Assembly: GCA_003215435.1 (NCBI GenBank)
Contig: QCKJ01000001.1
Coordinates: forward strand, 226,948 to 290,947
Direction: 5' to 3'
DNA from: Prochlorococcus sp. AG-409-M05
Lineage (GTDB): Bacteria; Cyanobacteriota; Cyanobacteriia; PCC-6307; Cyanobiaceae
Length of the DNA: 64,000 bases
Both the position numbers and the translations under genes were made by a program. Positions 56,504 to 64,000 of the stretch are shown here, piece by piece. Each line of letters starts with the position of its first letter. Position 1 is the stretch's first letter. Below the pieces are notes generated by a model that searched no databases, was not told the DNA's origin, and worked only from the letters and a program-made list of their open reading frames with translations.

Positions 56504-57928
56504 TTGGCAGAGTTCGAAAAGCTAATCGCTCCAAATCAAGGCACTGCAATTCACTTCGTGGATGGACGCCCAAATGTGCCCACTCATCCAATTATTCCCT
56601 TTATTAGGGGAGATGGTACTGGTATAGATATATGGCCAGCAACCCAAAGGGTGATAGATGCGGCTATAAAAAAGTCCTATGGAACTGAAAGACAAATCGA
56701 GTGGTTCAAGATATATGCAGGGGATGAGGCATGCGATTTATATGGCACCTACCAATATCTTCCTAAGGACACGATAAAAGCAATCGAAACCTATGGAGTG
56801 GCCATCAAAGGTCCCCTTACGACTCCCGTTGGGGGAGGAATCCGCTCACTTAATGTGGCACTTCGTCAAATTTTTGATCTTTATTCTTGTGTTCGACCAT
56901 GTCGCTACTACCAAGGGACGCCAAGTCCACATAAAAGGCCACAAGATCTAGATGTAATTGTTTATAGAGAAAATACAGAAGATATTTATATGGGTATCGA
57001 ATGGGAAGCAAACGATCCTGTTGGCATCCAGCTTCTGAACCATCTGAACTCTAAGGTAATCCCTGCAAACCAAAAACTAGGCAACCGACAAATCCCTAAA
57101 GGTTCAGGGATTGGGATAAAGCCTGTCAGCAAAGAAGGTAGTCAAAGACATATTCGTAAAGCAATCGAGCATGCTTTGAGGCTCAATGGGCAAAAGCGGC
57201 ATGTCACTCTTGTCCATAAAGGAAACATAATGAAGTTCACAGAAGGGGCCTTCCGAGATTGGGGATACGAATTAGCCACAACTGAGTTCCGTGATTCATG
57301 TGTTACGGAAAGAGAAAGTTGGATTCTTAGCAACTATGACAACAATCCTGATCTAAGTCTTGAAGAAAATGCCAAACAAATTGACCCTGGATATAAAGCA
57401 CTAACTCCTGAAAAGCAACAGGCAATATGTAACGAAGTCAAGGGCGTTTTGGAATCAATAGGTGCGAGTCATGGGGAAGGGAAATGGAAAGAAATGGTTT
57501 TAATTGATGACCGAATTGCTGACAGTATCTTTCAGCAAATTCAAACTCGACCTCAGGAATATTCAATCTTGGCAACGCTGAATCTAAATGGCGACTACAT
57601 TTCAGATGCTGCTGCCGCAATTGTGGGAGGACTAGGTATGGCACCAGGGGCAAATATTGGAGACAAAGCAGCAATCTTTGAGGCCACACATGGAACTGCC
57701 CCTAAACATGCTGGCCTAGATCGTATTAACCCAGGTTCAGTGATGCTTAGCGGAGTAATGATGCTTGAATTTCTTGGATGGCAAGAAGCTGCTGATCTAA
57801 TTACGAATGGAATCAGCAGATCAATTTCAGAAAAACAAGTTACTTATGACCTTGCTCGTCTTATGGAACCTCCTGTAGAACCTCTCAGTTGCAGTGGCTT
57901 TTCAGAAGCAGTTGTAGAAAGGTTCTAA
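56504..57928 (+). CDS. icd: Isocitrate dehydrogenase (NADP+)
   Basis: ICD converts isocitrate to 2-oxoglutarate, the carbon skeleton for nitrogen assimilation in cyanobacteria. The 474-residue protein has HPIIPFIRGDGTGIDIWPA, TTPVGGGIRSLNVALRQ, VYRENTEDIYMGIEW, TLVHKGNIMKFTEGAFRDWGYE, NLNGDYISDAAAAIVGGLGMAPGAN and EATHGTAPKHAG. The start used is TTG at 56504, which yields the family-typical MAEFEKLIAPNQGT; no ATG precedes it in frame. Confidence 0.96.
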   Translation: MAEFEKLIAPNQGTAIHFVDGRPNVPTHPIIPFIRGDGTGIDIWPATQRVIDAAIKKSYGTERQIEWFKIYAGDEACDLYGTYQYLPKDTIKAIETYGVAIKGPLTTPVGGGIRSLNVALRQIFDLYSCVRPCRYYQGTPSPHKRPQDLDVIVYRENTEDIYMGIEWEANDPVGIQLLNHLNSKVIPANQKLGNRQIPKGSGIGIKPVSKEGSQRHIRKAIEHALRLNGQKRHVTLVHKGNIMKFTEGAFRDWGYELATTEFRDSCVTERESWILSNYDNNPDLSLEENAKQIDPGYKALTPEKQQAICNEVKGVLESIGASHGEGKWKEMVLIDDRIADSIFQQIQTRPQEYSILATLNLNGDYISDAAAAIVGGLGMAPGANIGDKAAIFEATHGTAPKHAGLDRINPGSVMLSGVMMLEFLGWQEAADLITNGISRSISEKQVTYDLARLMEPPVEPLSCSGFSEAVVERF

Positions 57929-57996
57929 GAGGCTGATTTCATATTTGAAATCTGAATAAGTATTGATTTGTCTTCCTAATGAGCAAGTATTAAGTC

Positions 57997-59373
57997 ATGA
58001 ATTCCCTGAATGATTCAAATAGAAACCATATCAATTTAAAAGAAATTGCAAAGACTGCTGTAGACCCCTGCGTTCATTGCGGCTTTTGCTTACCAACTTG
58101 TGCAAGTTATAAGGTACTGGGGACTGAAATGGACTCCCCAAGAGGACGCATCCACACCTTAAAAGCAATCGATAAAGGAGAGCTTGAATTAGATCAAACC
58201 ATCGCAAAACATTTTGATACCTGCCTTGGCTGCTATGCATGTGTAACTGCATGCCCTTCTGGGGTCAGGTATGACCAGCTCCTTGAAATAACTCGACCAA
58301 AGTTAAACCAATCCCATTTACGTAGCTCTTGCAAAAATGCACTGCGAAAACTATTACTTGAGCTGCTTCCTTACCCAAAACGACTCAAAACAGTTTTAAG
58401 AGCCATAAGGAATTACACAGGTTCACCACTTCAAAAAATGATCCGTCAATTTGGCTTAACCAAGCTTCTGGGTCCCCAATTAACAGCCATGGAAGCGCTG
58501 CTACCAAAACTAGAGAAGAAAAATCTTGAGGATAACTTCGAGATCATTAACCAACCTCATGGTCACCCTCGAGGAAGAGTCGGTCTAGTACTTGGATGCG
58601 TACAACGCTGTTTCGACCCAATGGTCAATGAAGCAACAATAAAGGTCCTGCAAGCAAATGGCATCGAAGTAATTGTCCCAAAAGATCAAGGATGCTGTGG
58701 AGCAGTTGCACACCACCAAGGAGAAATAAATCAAACGCAAGAATTAGCTCGAGAACTGCTCAGGAGTTTTTCTGATGTTCTTGGTCCAAATTCTCCTGCA
58801 GGAGAAAAGCCGCTAGATGCACTACTCATTGCCGCATCTGGCTGTGGACACACAATGAAGGCTTATAAAGAAATACTCGGAAAGGAAAATAATCCAATCA
58901 ACCAAACCCCAGTATTAGATGTGCATGAATTTCTAACCAATCTAGGTTTAAGTAACACCTTCATTGAAAGTCTGAAACCACTAAATCATAGCGAAGGGAG
59001 ACCATCAACTAAAGATGATCCCTTTGCAGTTGTCTATCACGATGCTTGCCATATGATTCATGGTCAAGGTATATCTTCAGAGCCTAGAAATCTTCTAAAG
59101 CACATACCATATCTAGCTCTTAAAGAAGTAAAAGAGCCTGGTGTCTGCTGTGGAAGTGCTGGTATATACAATATTGTTCAACCAACAGTTGCAGAAGAAC
59201 TTGGGAATATGAAAGTTAATGAGCTAAAGCAAACAATGGCGGAGCTAATAGCCAGCCCTAATATTGGCTGTACGCTTCAGATAAGAAGATACTTAACAGG
59301 CAAAGTTCAAGTTGCTCATCCAATGCAGTTACTTGCTTATTCTGCAGGTCTCCATCAAGCTCCAAGCTTCTAA
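57997..59373 (+). CDS. glcF: Glycolate oxidase iron-sulfur subunit
   Basis: GlcF is the Fe-S subunit of glycolate dehydrogenase, removing photorespiratory glycolate. Two [4Fe-4S] motifs are near the N-terminus (VHCGFCLPTC, CLGCYACVTACPSG). Two CCG-type domains follow (LGCVQRCFDP...KDQGCCGAVAHHQG and YHDACHMIHGQ...KEPGVCCGSAG). Length 458 fits. Its partner glcE lies 1.3 kb downstream, with an antisense gene between. Confidence 0.93.
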   Translation: MNSLNDSNRNHINLKEIAKTAVDPCVHCGFCLPTCASYKVLGTEMDSPRGRIHTLKAIDKGELELDQTIAKHFDTCLGCYACVTACPSGVRYDQLLEITRPKLNQSHLRSSCKNALRKLLLELLPYPKRLKTVLRAIRNYTGSPLQKMIRQFGLTKLLGPQLTAMEALLPKLEKKNLEDNFEIINQPHGHPRGRVGLVLGCVQRCFDPMVNEATIKVLQANGIEVIVPKDQGCCGAVAHHQGEINQTQELARELLRSFSDVLGPNSPAGEKPLDALLIAASGCGHTMKAYKEILGKENNPINQTPVLDVHEFLTNLGLSNTFIESLKPLNHSEGRPSTKDDPFAVVYHDACHMIHGQGISSEPRNLLKHIPYLALKEVKEPGVCCGSAGIYNIVQPTVAEELGNMKVNELKQTMAELIASPNIGCTLQIRRYLTGKVQVAHPMQLLAYSAGLHQAPSF

Positions 59374-60696
59374 GAGAGTACCTTCATCTCCAAGATTTCC
59401 AGGAAAAGTTAGAATAGGTAAACCACAAAAAGGTCCGGATTTTAAAGATCTAACCAAAGACAATCCAGGCAAAATTTGTCCATCTAGCTGTAAGATTTTT
59501 ATGTGAAGCCCATCTCTAAGTAAAGTATTTGTAGTTATACCTCCTTTACTAATTAAGTAACCTATCTCAGGCGCAACAACGGCTGTTATGCGAGCTATTA
59601 GTTCAGCAATGAGTTTACCAAAAGCAACCTTCTTCTCTGCGCTTAGAAAATTAATCTCACCACGACTAGTATAAAGAACTGGAGTTTTAAATTGAGATAA
59701 AGCTAACCTAATCTTAGATACCAAATCCTCTACAAGATCAAGTAACATTTTTTCCTGCTTATTTTCCCAAAAAGCATTTAGAACAGTCGCTAATTGCACC
59801 TCAATACCTACACATTTAGAAGATTCTAGGAGTCGCTTCAACTGAATATCGGCAAGTGGAACAAAAGATCCAACTATCACCATTCCCTCTAAGGGAATCC
59901 CAAAATTATTACGACGGCGAAAGTCAACTAACTCCTTAGGGCCTAAGGTCTGAGCATCAAGTTTAGCTAAGCCATTAATCAAACTTGCAGCAGAGCGGAA
60001 TAAAAATCTCTTCTTTAGAAGCAAACTCCTAACAACCTTTCCGAATACCTCCAAATGTCTTGGGTGCTCTGCATCTACAACAACATGCTGATTGCCATGT
60101 AAAGCAGACATCCATTCCTCTAAGGAACGCAAACCTGAAGCACTTGAAATAGCTAAGTCAAGCTGGTTCAAAGACAATCTCTGAACCAAATCTTTCTTAA
60201 TGTCCCCACCACTTTTCTCTTCCAACCAAGAAGCAAGATGACTAGTTTGAAAACCAAACAAGTTGTCATTCGCATAAGAAGTTTTATGCACAGGTACCCC
60301 ATCCAATAAATGGACACCATCAATAGTTGTTCGACCTCCCTCAAAAAATGCAGGGACATGAAAAGTTGCCTCAAAAGGCCCAAGCTCACTCTCAATAATT
60401 CTCGGTTCTAATACACCATGCCCCCTCAAAGTGGAATCACCTCGACTAATAAAAATAAGGTCCTTTTGATCAATTTGCTCTTGTGCGATCACTCCTTTAA
60501 TTGCCTTACAAATCTCACGATTACGTTCAGAAGCTGCAGAAGGTAATAAAGAACGAGTATTAGTAAGAACAAACATAAGTGGTGATGGATGGCACAACCC
60601 CTCTCTTAGGACATCAAGTTCCCAAGAAAGCAACAAAGGGCAACCATGCACGGTCTGAGACCCAGTGGGGTCATCATCAAAAACAATAATCTTCAT
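59329..60696 (-). CDS. Four-carbon acid sugar kinase family protein (DUF1537-like)
   Basis: ATG at 60696 gives 455 residues. Features are the N-terminal IIVFDDDPTGSQTVHG, FISRGDSTLRGHG, the central SFVPLADIQLKRLL strand, and a C-terminal nucleotide-binding half with LISKGGITTNTLLRDGL and LPILTFPGNLGDEGTL. Such kinases phosphorylate four-carbon sugar acids (OtnK/DtnK type). The 3' end overlaps glcF by 45 bases antisense. An ATG at 60723 is a less likely start. Confidence 0.8.
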   Translation of the reverse strand: MKIIVFDDDPTGSQTVHGCPLLLSWELDVLREGLCHPSPLMFVLTNTRSLLPSAASERNREICKAIKGVIAQEQIDQKDLIFISRGDSTLRGHGVLEPRIIESELGPFEATFHVPAFFEGGRTTIDGVHLLDGVPVHKTSYANDNLFGFQTSHLASWLEEKSGGDIKKDLVQRLSLNQLDLAISSASGLRSLEEWMSALHGNQHVVVDAEHPRHLEVFGKVVRSLLLKKRFLFRSAASLINGLAKLDAQTLGPKELVDFRRRNNFGIPLEGMVIVGSFVPLADIQLKRLLESSKCVGIEVQLATVLNAFWENKQEKMLLDLVEDLVSKIRLALSQFKTPVLYTSRGEINFLSAEKKVAFGKLIAELIARITAVVAPEIGYLISKGGITTNTLLRDGLHIKILQLDGQILPGLSLVRSLKSGPFCGLPILTFPGNLGDEGTLLEAWSLMETCRISK

Positions 60697-60711
60697 AGCC
60701 CCGAAATTTTT

Positions 60712-61935
60712 GTGAATAATCACCCCCTTAACACTGAAGCTGCTTTATGCCCTACTTCCCATCAGGACCTTGCAGAAGTAATAAAAGATTTATATGCATC
60801 AGGCACGCCATTCTCACCATGTGGTCTAAATACAAGAGTTAATTGGGGACCCCGATTAACGTGTTCACCAAAAATTCTAAGCCTAAGCAAGCTCACAGGA
60901 ATCATCCATCACTCAATTAAAGACCTAACAATCACAGTCGAAAGTGGACTTCCTCTGGCAGACCTTCAAAAGTCTTTAGCAACTCATGGTCAATGGCTAC
61001 CGGTTGATTGGCCATGGGGGAGCCAGCCAAGCTTTACTTCCTCAAGTGCAGGGACTATTGGAGGGTTAATAGCTAGAGGCCTATCAGGTAGCTTGAGGCA
61101 TCGTTATATGGGCGTTAGAGATCAAATAATTGGAATAGGGATTATCAGAACAAATGGACTGTCGGCTCATGCAGGGGGAAGAGTAGTTAAAAATGTTGCA
61201 GGCTATGATTTAATGCGTCTTCTATGTGGAAGCTGGGGAAGTCTCGCAGTTATTACTGAGATCACTCTTCGAACACAAATCATAAAAAATGAGCATGCAT
61301 TACTGGTCCTAGAAGGAAAACCTGAAAGCCTTGAAGAGTGTAGACAAGAAATCCTTAAATCAACCTTAACTCCAGAATATTTAGACTTGGAAAAGAAAGC
61401 ATCAAAGCAGTGGAATATTCAAATAGGAATGGCAAGTATTAACAAAAGAGCAATTAATGATCAAATAAATAAAATCATCTCTATTGCAAAAAAATGCCAC
61501 CTTGAAGCTATCATTCAACAATGGAATGGACCTATAACAAACCTTGAATACCCAAAGATGTCATCTATTAAAGATTATTGGCTTATAAGGGTTGCAATAC
61601 CTCCAGCAAGAATCAAGCACCTAATAAATAGCAACGAGATGAATGATTTAAAAGATTGGGAATGGCGAATTGCTTCTGGAATTGGAGTGGGGGATGGGTG
61701 GAAAAAGATTGCACAAGATTCAAATCAAATGTGTTCTAGCGTTAAGGCTTTTCGCAGTCTGGTGTCAAATCTTGGCGGGCAAGTAACTGTTCTTTCAAAA
61801 CCCGACGAAAATATTATAGATCTTCCATCTTGGTTAGATGCAAAGTCAGCAAATATGATTAATAGAGTTAAAAACCAATTTGATCCTAAAAATCAACTTT
61901 CTCCTGGCAGGCTTCCAGGGGTGCTAAGCAATTAA
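60712..61935 (+). CDS. glcE: Glycolate oxidase FAD-binding subunit
   Basis: The 407-residue product (GTG at 60712; ATG at 60646 would overlap the divergent kinase gene) is a FAD_binding_4 flavoprotein. It has SPCGLNTRVNWGPRL, ITVESGLPLADLQKSL, SAGTIGGLIARGLSG..RHRYMGVRDQIIG and AGGRVVKNVAGYDLMRLLCGSWGSLAVITEITLR, the GlcE/GlcD signature. It probably acts with GlcF. It is convergent with the mutarotase gene with a 4-base overlap. Confidence 0.9.
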   Translation: MNNHPLNTEAALCPTSHQDLAEVIKDLYASGTPFSPCGLNTRVNWGPRLTCSPKILSLSKLTGIIHHSIKDLTITVESGLPLADLQKSLATHGQWLPVDWPWGSQPSFTSSSAGTIGGLIARGLSGSLRHRYMGVRDQIIGIGIIRTNGLSAHAGGRVVKNVAGYDLMRLLCGSWGSLAVITEITLRTQIIKNEHALLVLEGKPESLEECRQEILKSTLTPEYLDLEKKASKQWNIQIGMASINKRAINDQINKIISIAKKCHLEAIIQQWNGPITNLEYPKMSSIKDYWLIRVAIPPARIKHLINSNEMNDLKDWEWRIASGIGVGDGWKKIAQDSNQMCSSVKAFRSLVSNLGGQVTVLSKPDENIIDLPSWLDAKSANMINRVKNQFDPKNQLSPGRLPGVLSN

Positions 61936-62789
61936 AAAACCCTATATTTGCATTTAAGATGTTTGATTTCACCAGGTTCAAGTAATAATTTTCGATCCCC
62001 ACTTATCAATCCATTCCTAGGGGTAGTCCAAGGTTCAATACAAATCATAGAACGGGGCGGGTCAGTCCATACAACCGTAAGATCCATTGGCTCTTCATGT
62101 ATTAATTCAATTCTAGGTCCAATTAATTTATCTAAAAGGGTAATAGTGCTATTTGGCGATGTTAAAAAATCGACTCCACTAGAAAACCTTTCCTGCTGTA
62201 AATAAGTTTTTTCATTTGACATCTCCAGAAAATTAAAGCAGTCCTCAGGTAGACCTTGAATACTTATATTCTGCAATTTACTAACTAAAAAATATGGGTG
62301 CAATCCAAAGCTATATGGCATTTGAACCTTGTCGCGATTTTCTATTTTTATAAGAATCTGCATTCCGCCTGAGACAAGGACCACCTCTATTCCTAGAGAG
62401 AACGAGAAGGGGTACATAGAACGAGTTTGCTCGCTATCTAAACAAGTTAAAGAGACTCCTTCTTTCTCATCAATTAACCCTAATTCCCATTTAATATCTC
62501 TAGCAAAACCATGTTGCTTAAGTATAAAATTGCCCTGGGGTAAAGGTAATACATTGTTAGGCAAGCTCCCACAAATAGGAAATAGGATCGGGATCCCACC
62601 TCTAATGCTTTTATGATTATCCCTAAACCTTTCCTCGTCAAAATAAAGTACTTCTCTTCCGTTACACCTCCATTCAGAAATCAATCCGCCTCTTTCCGGG
62701 ATAATTCTTAGTCTGTCATTACTTTCTGTGCACAAATATTCCCAATGAGGGTAGGGGGAGTCTTTTTGAAGAAGTTTATTAACCCTCAT
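61932..62789 (-). CDS. Aldose 1-epimerase-like (hexose-6-phosphate mutarotase type)
   Basis: The 285-residue protein has the galactose-mutarotase fold: IIPERGGLISEWRCNG, IRGGIPILFPICG, KQHGFARDIKWELG, MPYSFGLHPYF, and a late Glu in CIEPWTTPRNGL. YeaD-type members act on glucose-6-phosphate. The catalytic His in HGFAR and HPYF is present. Confidence 0.88.
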   Translation of the reverse strand: MRVNKLLQKDSPYPHWEYLCTESNDRLRIIPERGGLISEWRCNGREVLYFDEERFRDNHKSIRGGIPILFPICGSLPNNVLPLPQGNFILKQHGFARDIKWELGLIDEKEGVSLTCLDSEQTRSMYPFSFSLGIEVVLVSGGMQILIKIENRDKVQMPYSFGLHPYFLVSKLQNISIQGLPEDCFNFLEMSNEKTYLQQERFSSGVDFLTSPNSTITLLDKLIGPRIELIHEEPMDLTVVWTDPPRSMICIEPWTTPRNGLISGDRKLLLEPGEIKHLKCKYRVF

Positions 62790-62840
62790 ATATTCATTGA
62801 AACGTGAAGAAGAATTAGAAAGAACCTAAAGAACCCCTTG

Positions 62841-63761
62841 TTAAAGCATCTTCAACTCCTCTAGCCAATTTAACAACGCAGCATTCACTTGATCTGGCAC
62901 CTCGTCATGAGGACAATGTCCAGCCTGCAAGATAACCTCAGTAGTAGCTGAAGGTGCATATCTTTTAAAACTGGCACGTTTTCCAGCAGAATTCATCCAT
63001 GGATCAAGAGTTCCCCAGAGCAGTAAAAGAGGAGATTCCAGCTGACTGAAGAGATGATCTAAGGGCTCACCTTTTGGCCCTTGAGGGTCAAAGACACTGC
63101 GAAAGACCCCAAAAGCACCAGGATCTAATGAAGGTCGCCTAATGGCCTCGACCAAATAGTCGTCAACATTTGTGCTATCGATATAAACCTGATTAAGCGT
63201 TCGACGAATAGTAGAAGGGTTCCTCAAGTTTTCAAATATGAGTCTTTGAATAATTGGGTCATTCAAAATGCCCCTCCCAAAAAATTTCCTTAACTTGCTT
63301 AAGACGCCATTTGAAGTACCACTTTTTTGACTATCGCTGAAATATCCAGCTGCATTCAACAAAACAACACCAGCGGCTTCTATCCCAAGATCTGCACCAG
63401 CTGCTAAGGCCGCATAGCCACCTAATGAATTCCCAACCAAAACAGTTGGCCTTCCTATCTCTTCCCGGACATAAGCAACAAGTTGTTTCCTCCAAAGATC
63501 TCCGCAATAGTCAAGATCTGAAGGCTTTGCACTTCGACCAAAACCGAGAAGATCTAATGCATGCACCTCATGAGTTCTAGAAATGACTGGGATATTGTGT
63601 CGCCAATGATCAGTAGAAGCTCCAAATCCATGAACCAACAAAACTGCAGGATTATTGGAAATGCTCGCATCAACAAAAGTTTCTGGCTTACTGCTTAAGC
63701 AGTGAACCTGATGACCCAAAAAGCTCCAAGCAGCATCACAAGCGACGGGGGGAGCAGACAT
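62841..63761 (-). CDS. Alpha/beta-hydrolase
   Basis: The protein, about 306 residues from ATG at 63761, is an alpha/beta-hydrolase. It has the oxyanion segment VLLVHGFGASTDHWR, HALDLLGFGRSAKPSD, the nucleophile elbow VGNSLGGYAA, an Asp strand LLWGTLDPWM and the catalytic His in QAGHCPHDEVP. Cyanobacterial relatives often act on lipids or chlorophyll derivatives. The specific substrate is unknown. A longer frame to 63815 adds 18 residues of low quality. Confidence 0.88.
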   Translation of the reverse strand: MSAPPVACDAAWSFLGHQVHCLSSKPETFVDASISNNPAVLLVHGFGASTDHWRHNIPVISRTHEVHALDLLGFGRSAKPSDLDYCGDLWRKQLVAYVREEIGRPTVLVGNSLGGYAALAAGADLGIEAAGVVLLNAAGYFSDSQKSGTSNGVLSKLRKFFGRGILNDPIIQRLIFENLRNPSTIRRTLNQVYIDSTNVDDYLVEAIRRPSLDPGAFGVFRSVFDPQGPKGEPLDHLFSQLESPLLLLWGTLDPWMNSAGKRASFKRYAPSATTEVILQAGHCPHDEVPDQVNAALLNWLEELKML

Positions 63762-63885
63762 CAAACTTTCTAAATAAGTGGAAGGGAGACAAGATGCTAT
63801 ACAGCAGACCAACAAATTGCCAAGTTTTCAAATAAAAGAAATCTATTTTCCTTGATCTTTTCTGAAGAAGTTATCGAAGGAAGAA

Positions 63886-64000
63886 CTACAGCAATCCAAC
63901 TGGATTCGCCGCTACATCATCTGGGATGGAGTTTCCACCAGAAGGAGTTTTATCTTTCAGAACAAATCTAAGGAGGACTGGAGCTAAAAAAGTAGTGCCA
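63886..64000 (-). CDS. C-terminus of a cation:proton antiporter-like protein (partial)
   Basis: Read on the minus strand, the frame ends with TAG at 63886-63888 and encodes about 37 residues: GTTFLAPVLLRFVLKDKTPS, then a short hydrophilic tail ending ANPVGLL. The TTFLAPVLLR helix is the typical last transmembrane helix of CPA2-type sodium/proton antiporters. Most of the gene lies outside the window. Confidence 0.5.
   Translation of the reverse strand, partial: GTTFLAPVLLRFVLKDKTPSGGNSIPDDVAANPVGLL

Overview
The window looks like a chromosome segment of a low-GC marine picocyanobacterium, most likely a low-light Prochlorococcus (the clade is a guess). The reasons are: psaD, aerobic hemF, heme oxygenase with pebA/pebB, a CrtD-like carotenoid enzyme, cyanobacterial gene types (GshA, fused PanC-Cmk, CCB1-like, DUF2839-like, CAAD-like), compact AT-rich gene spacing, and small proteins typical of picocyanobacteria. 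No phycobilisome structural gene is present in the window.

Layout. (1) 1-28.8 kb is core genome: HAD fragment, recA with a cyanobacterial LexA-type box, a decayed DinG-like protein, tyrA, crtD-like, fructosamine kinase, CAAD protein, a JAMM peptidase followed by an E1-like/rhodanese protein, tandem CobO-like ATPase, larE-like, speD, recF, tRNA-Arg(CCG), GNAT, ppc-gshA-trpE, psaD, a divergent histidine kinase, rodA, mrp, hemF, LysM/amidase-like, CCB1, rnd, a lipid-A-disaccharide-synthase-like gene and tRNA-Cys(GCA). (2) 28.9-46.3 kb is an accessory island. It starts beside tRNA-Cys with repeated GTAAGGGA motifs, several micro-ORFs missed by ordinary size cut-offs, and a serine-resolvase remnant. 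It continues with a cell-surface sugar cluster: cytidylyltransferase, GT2-cytidylyltransferase fusion, Gfo/Idh/MocA oxidoreductase, DAHP/KDO8P-synthase-like enzyme, AroE-like enzyme, UDP-sugar dehydrogenase fused to a dioxygenase-like domain, and GDP-mannose-3,5-epimerase. An apparently intact resolvase lies at 40.3-40.9 kb. A second operon follows (C-methyltransferase, UXS-like epimerase, Gfo/Idh/MocA), then small proteins and a perfect 21-bp terminator hairpin. (3) 46.4-64 kb is mostly core: purM, panC-cmk, LMW phosphatase, pebB-pebA and ho1 with a neuB-like gene inserted between pebA and ho1, a GtrA-ChbG fusion with its glycosyltransferase, icd, glcF/glcE with an opposing sugar-acid kinase gene between them, a mutarotase, an alpha/beta hydrolase and the end of a cation:proton antiporter.

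The best candidate for an undescribed system is the 30.5-35.6 kb operon. A DAHP/KDO8P-type condensing enzyme has lost both its metal-ligand Cys (Asn54, as in metal-independent KDO8P synthases) and the Arg of the KPR-T/S motif used by DAHP synthases. It is co-transcribed with an AroE-like dehydrogenase and a CMP-sugar synthetase. This suggests synthesis and CMP activation of an unusual 3-deoxy-ulosonic or shikimate-related acid for a surface polysaccharide; that function is inferred. Two conserved genes, recF and panC-cmk, appear to need non-AUG starts (ATT and CTG) to encode a complete N-terminus.
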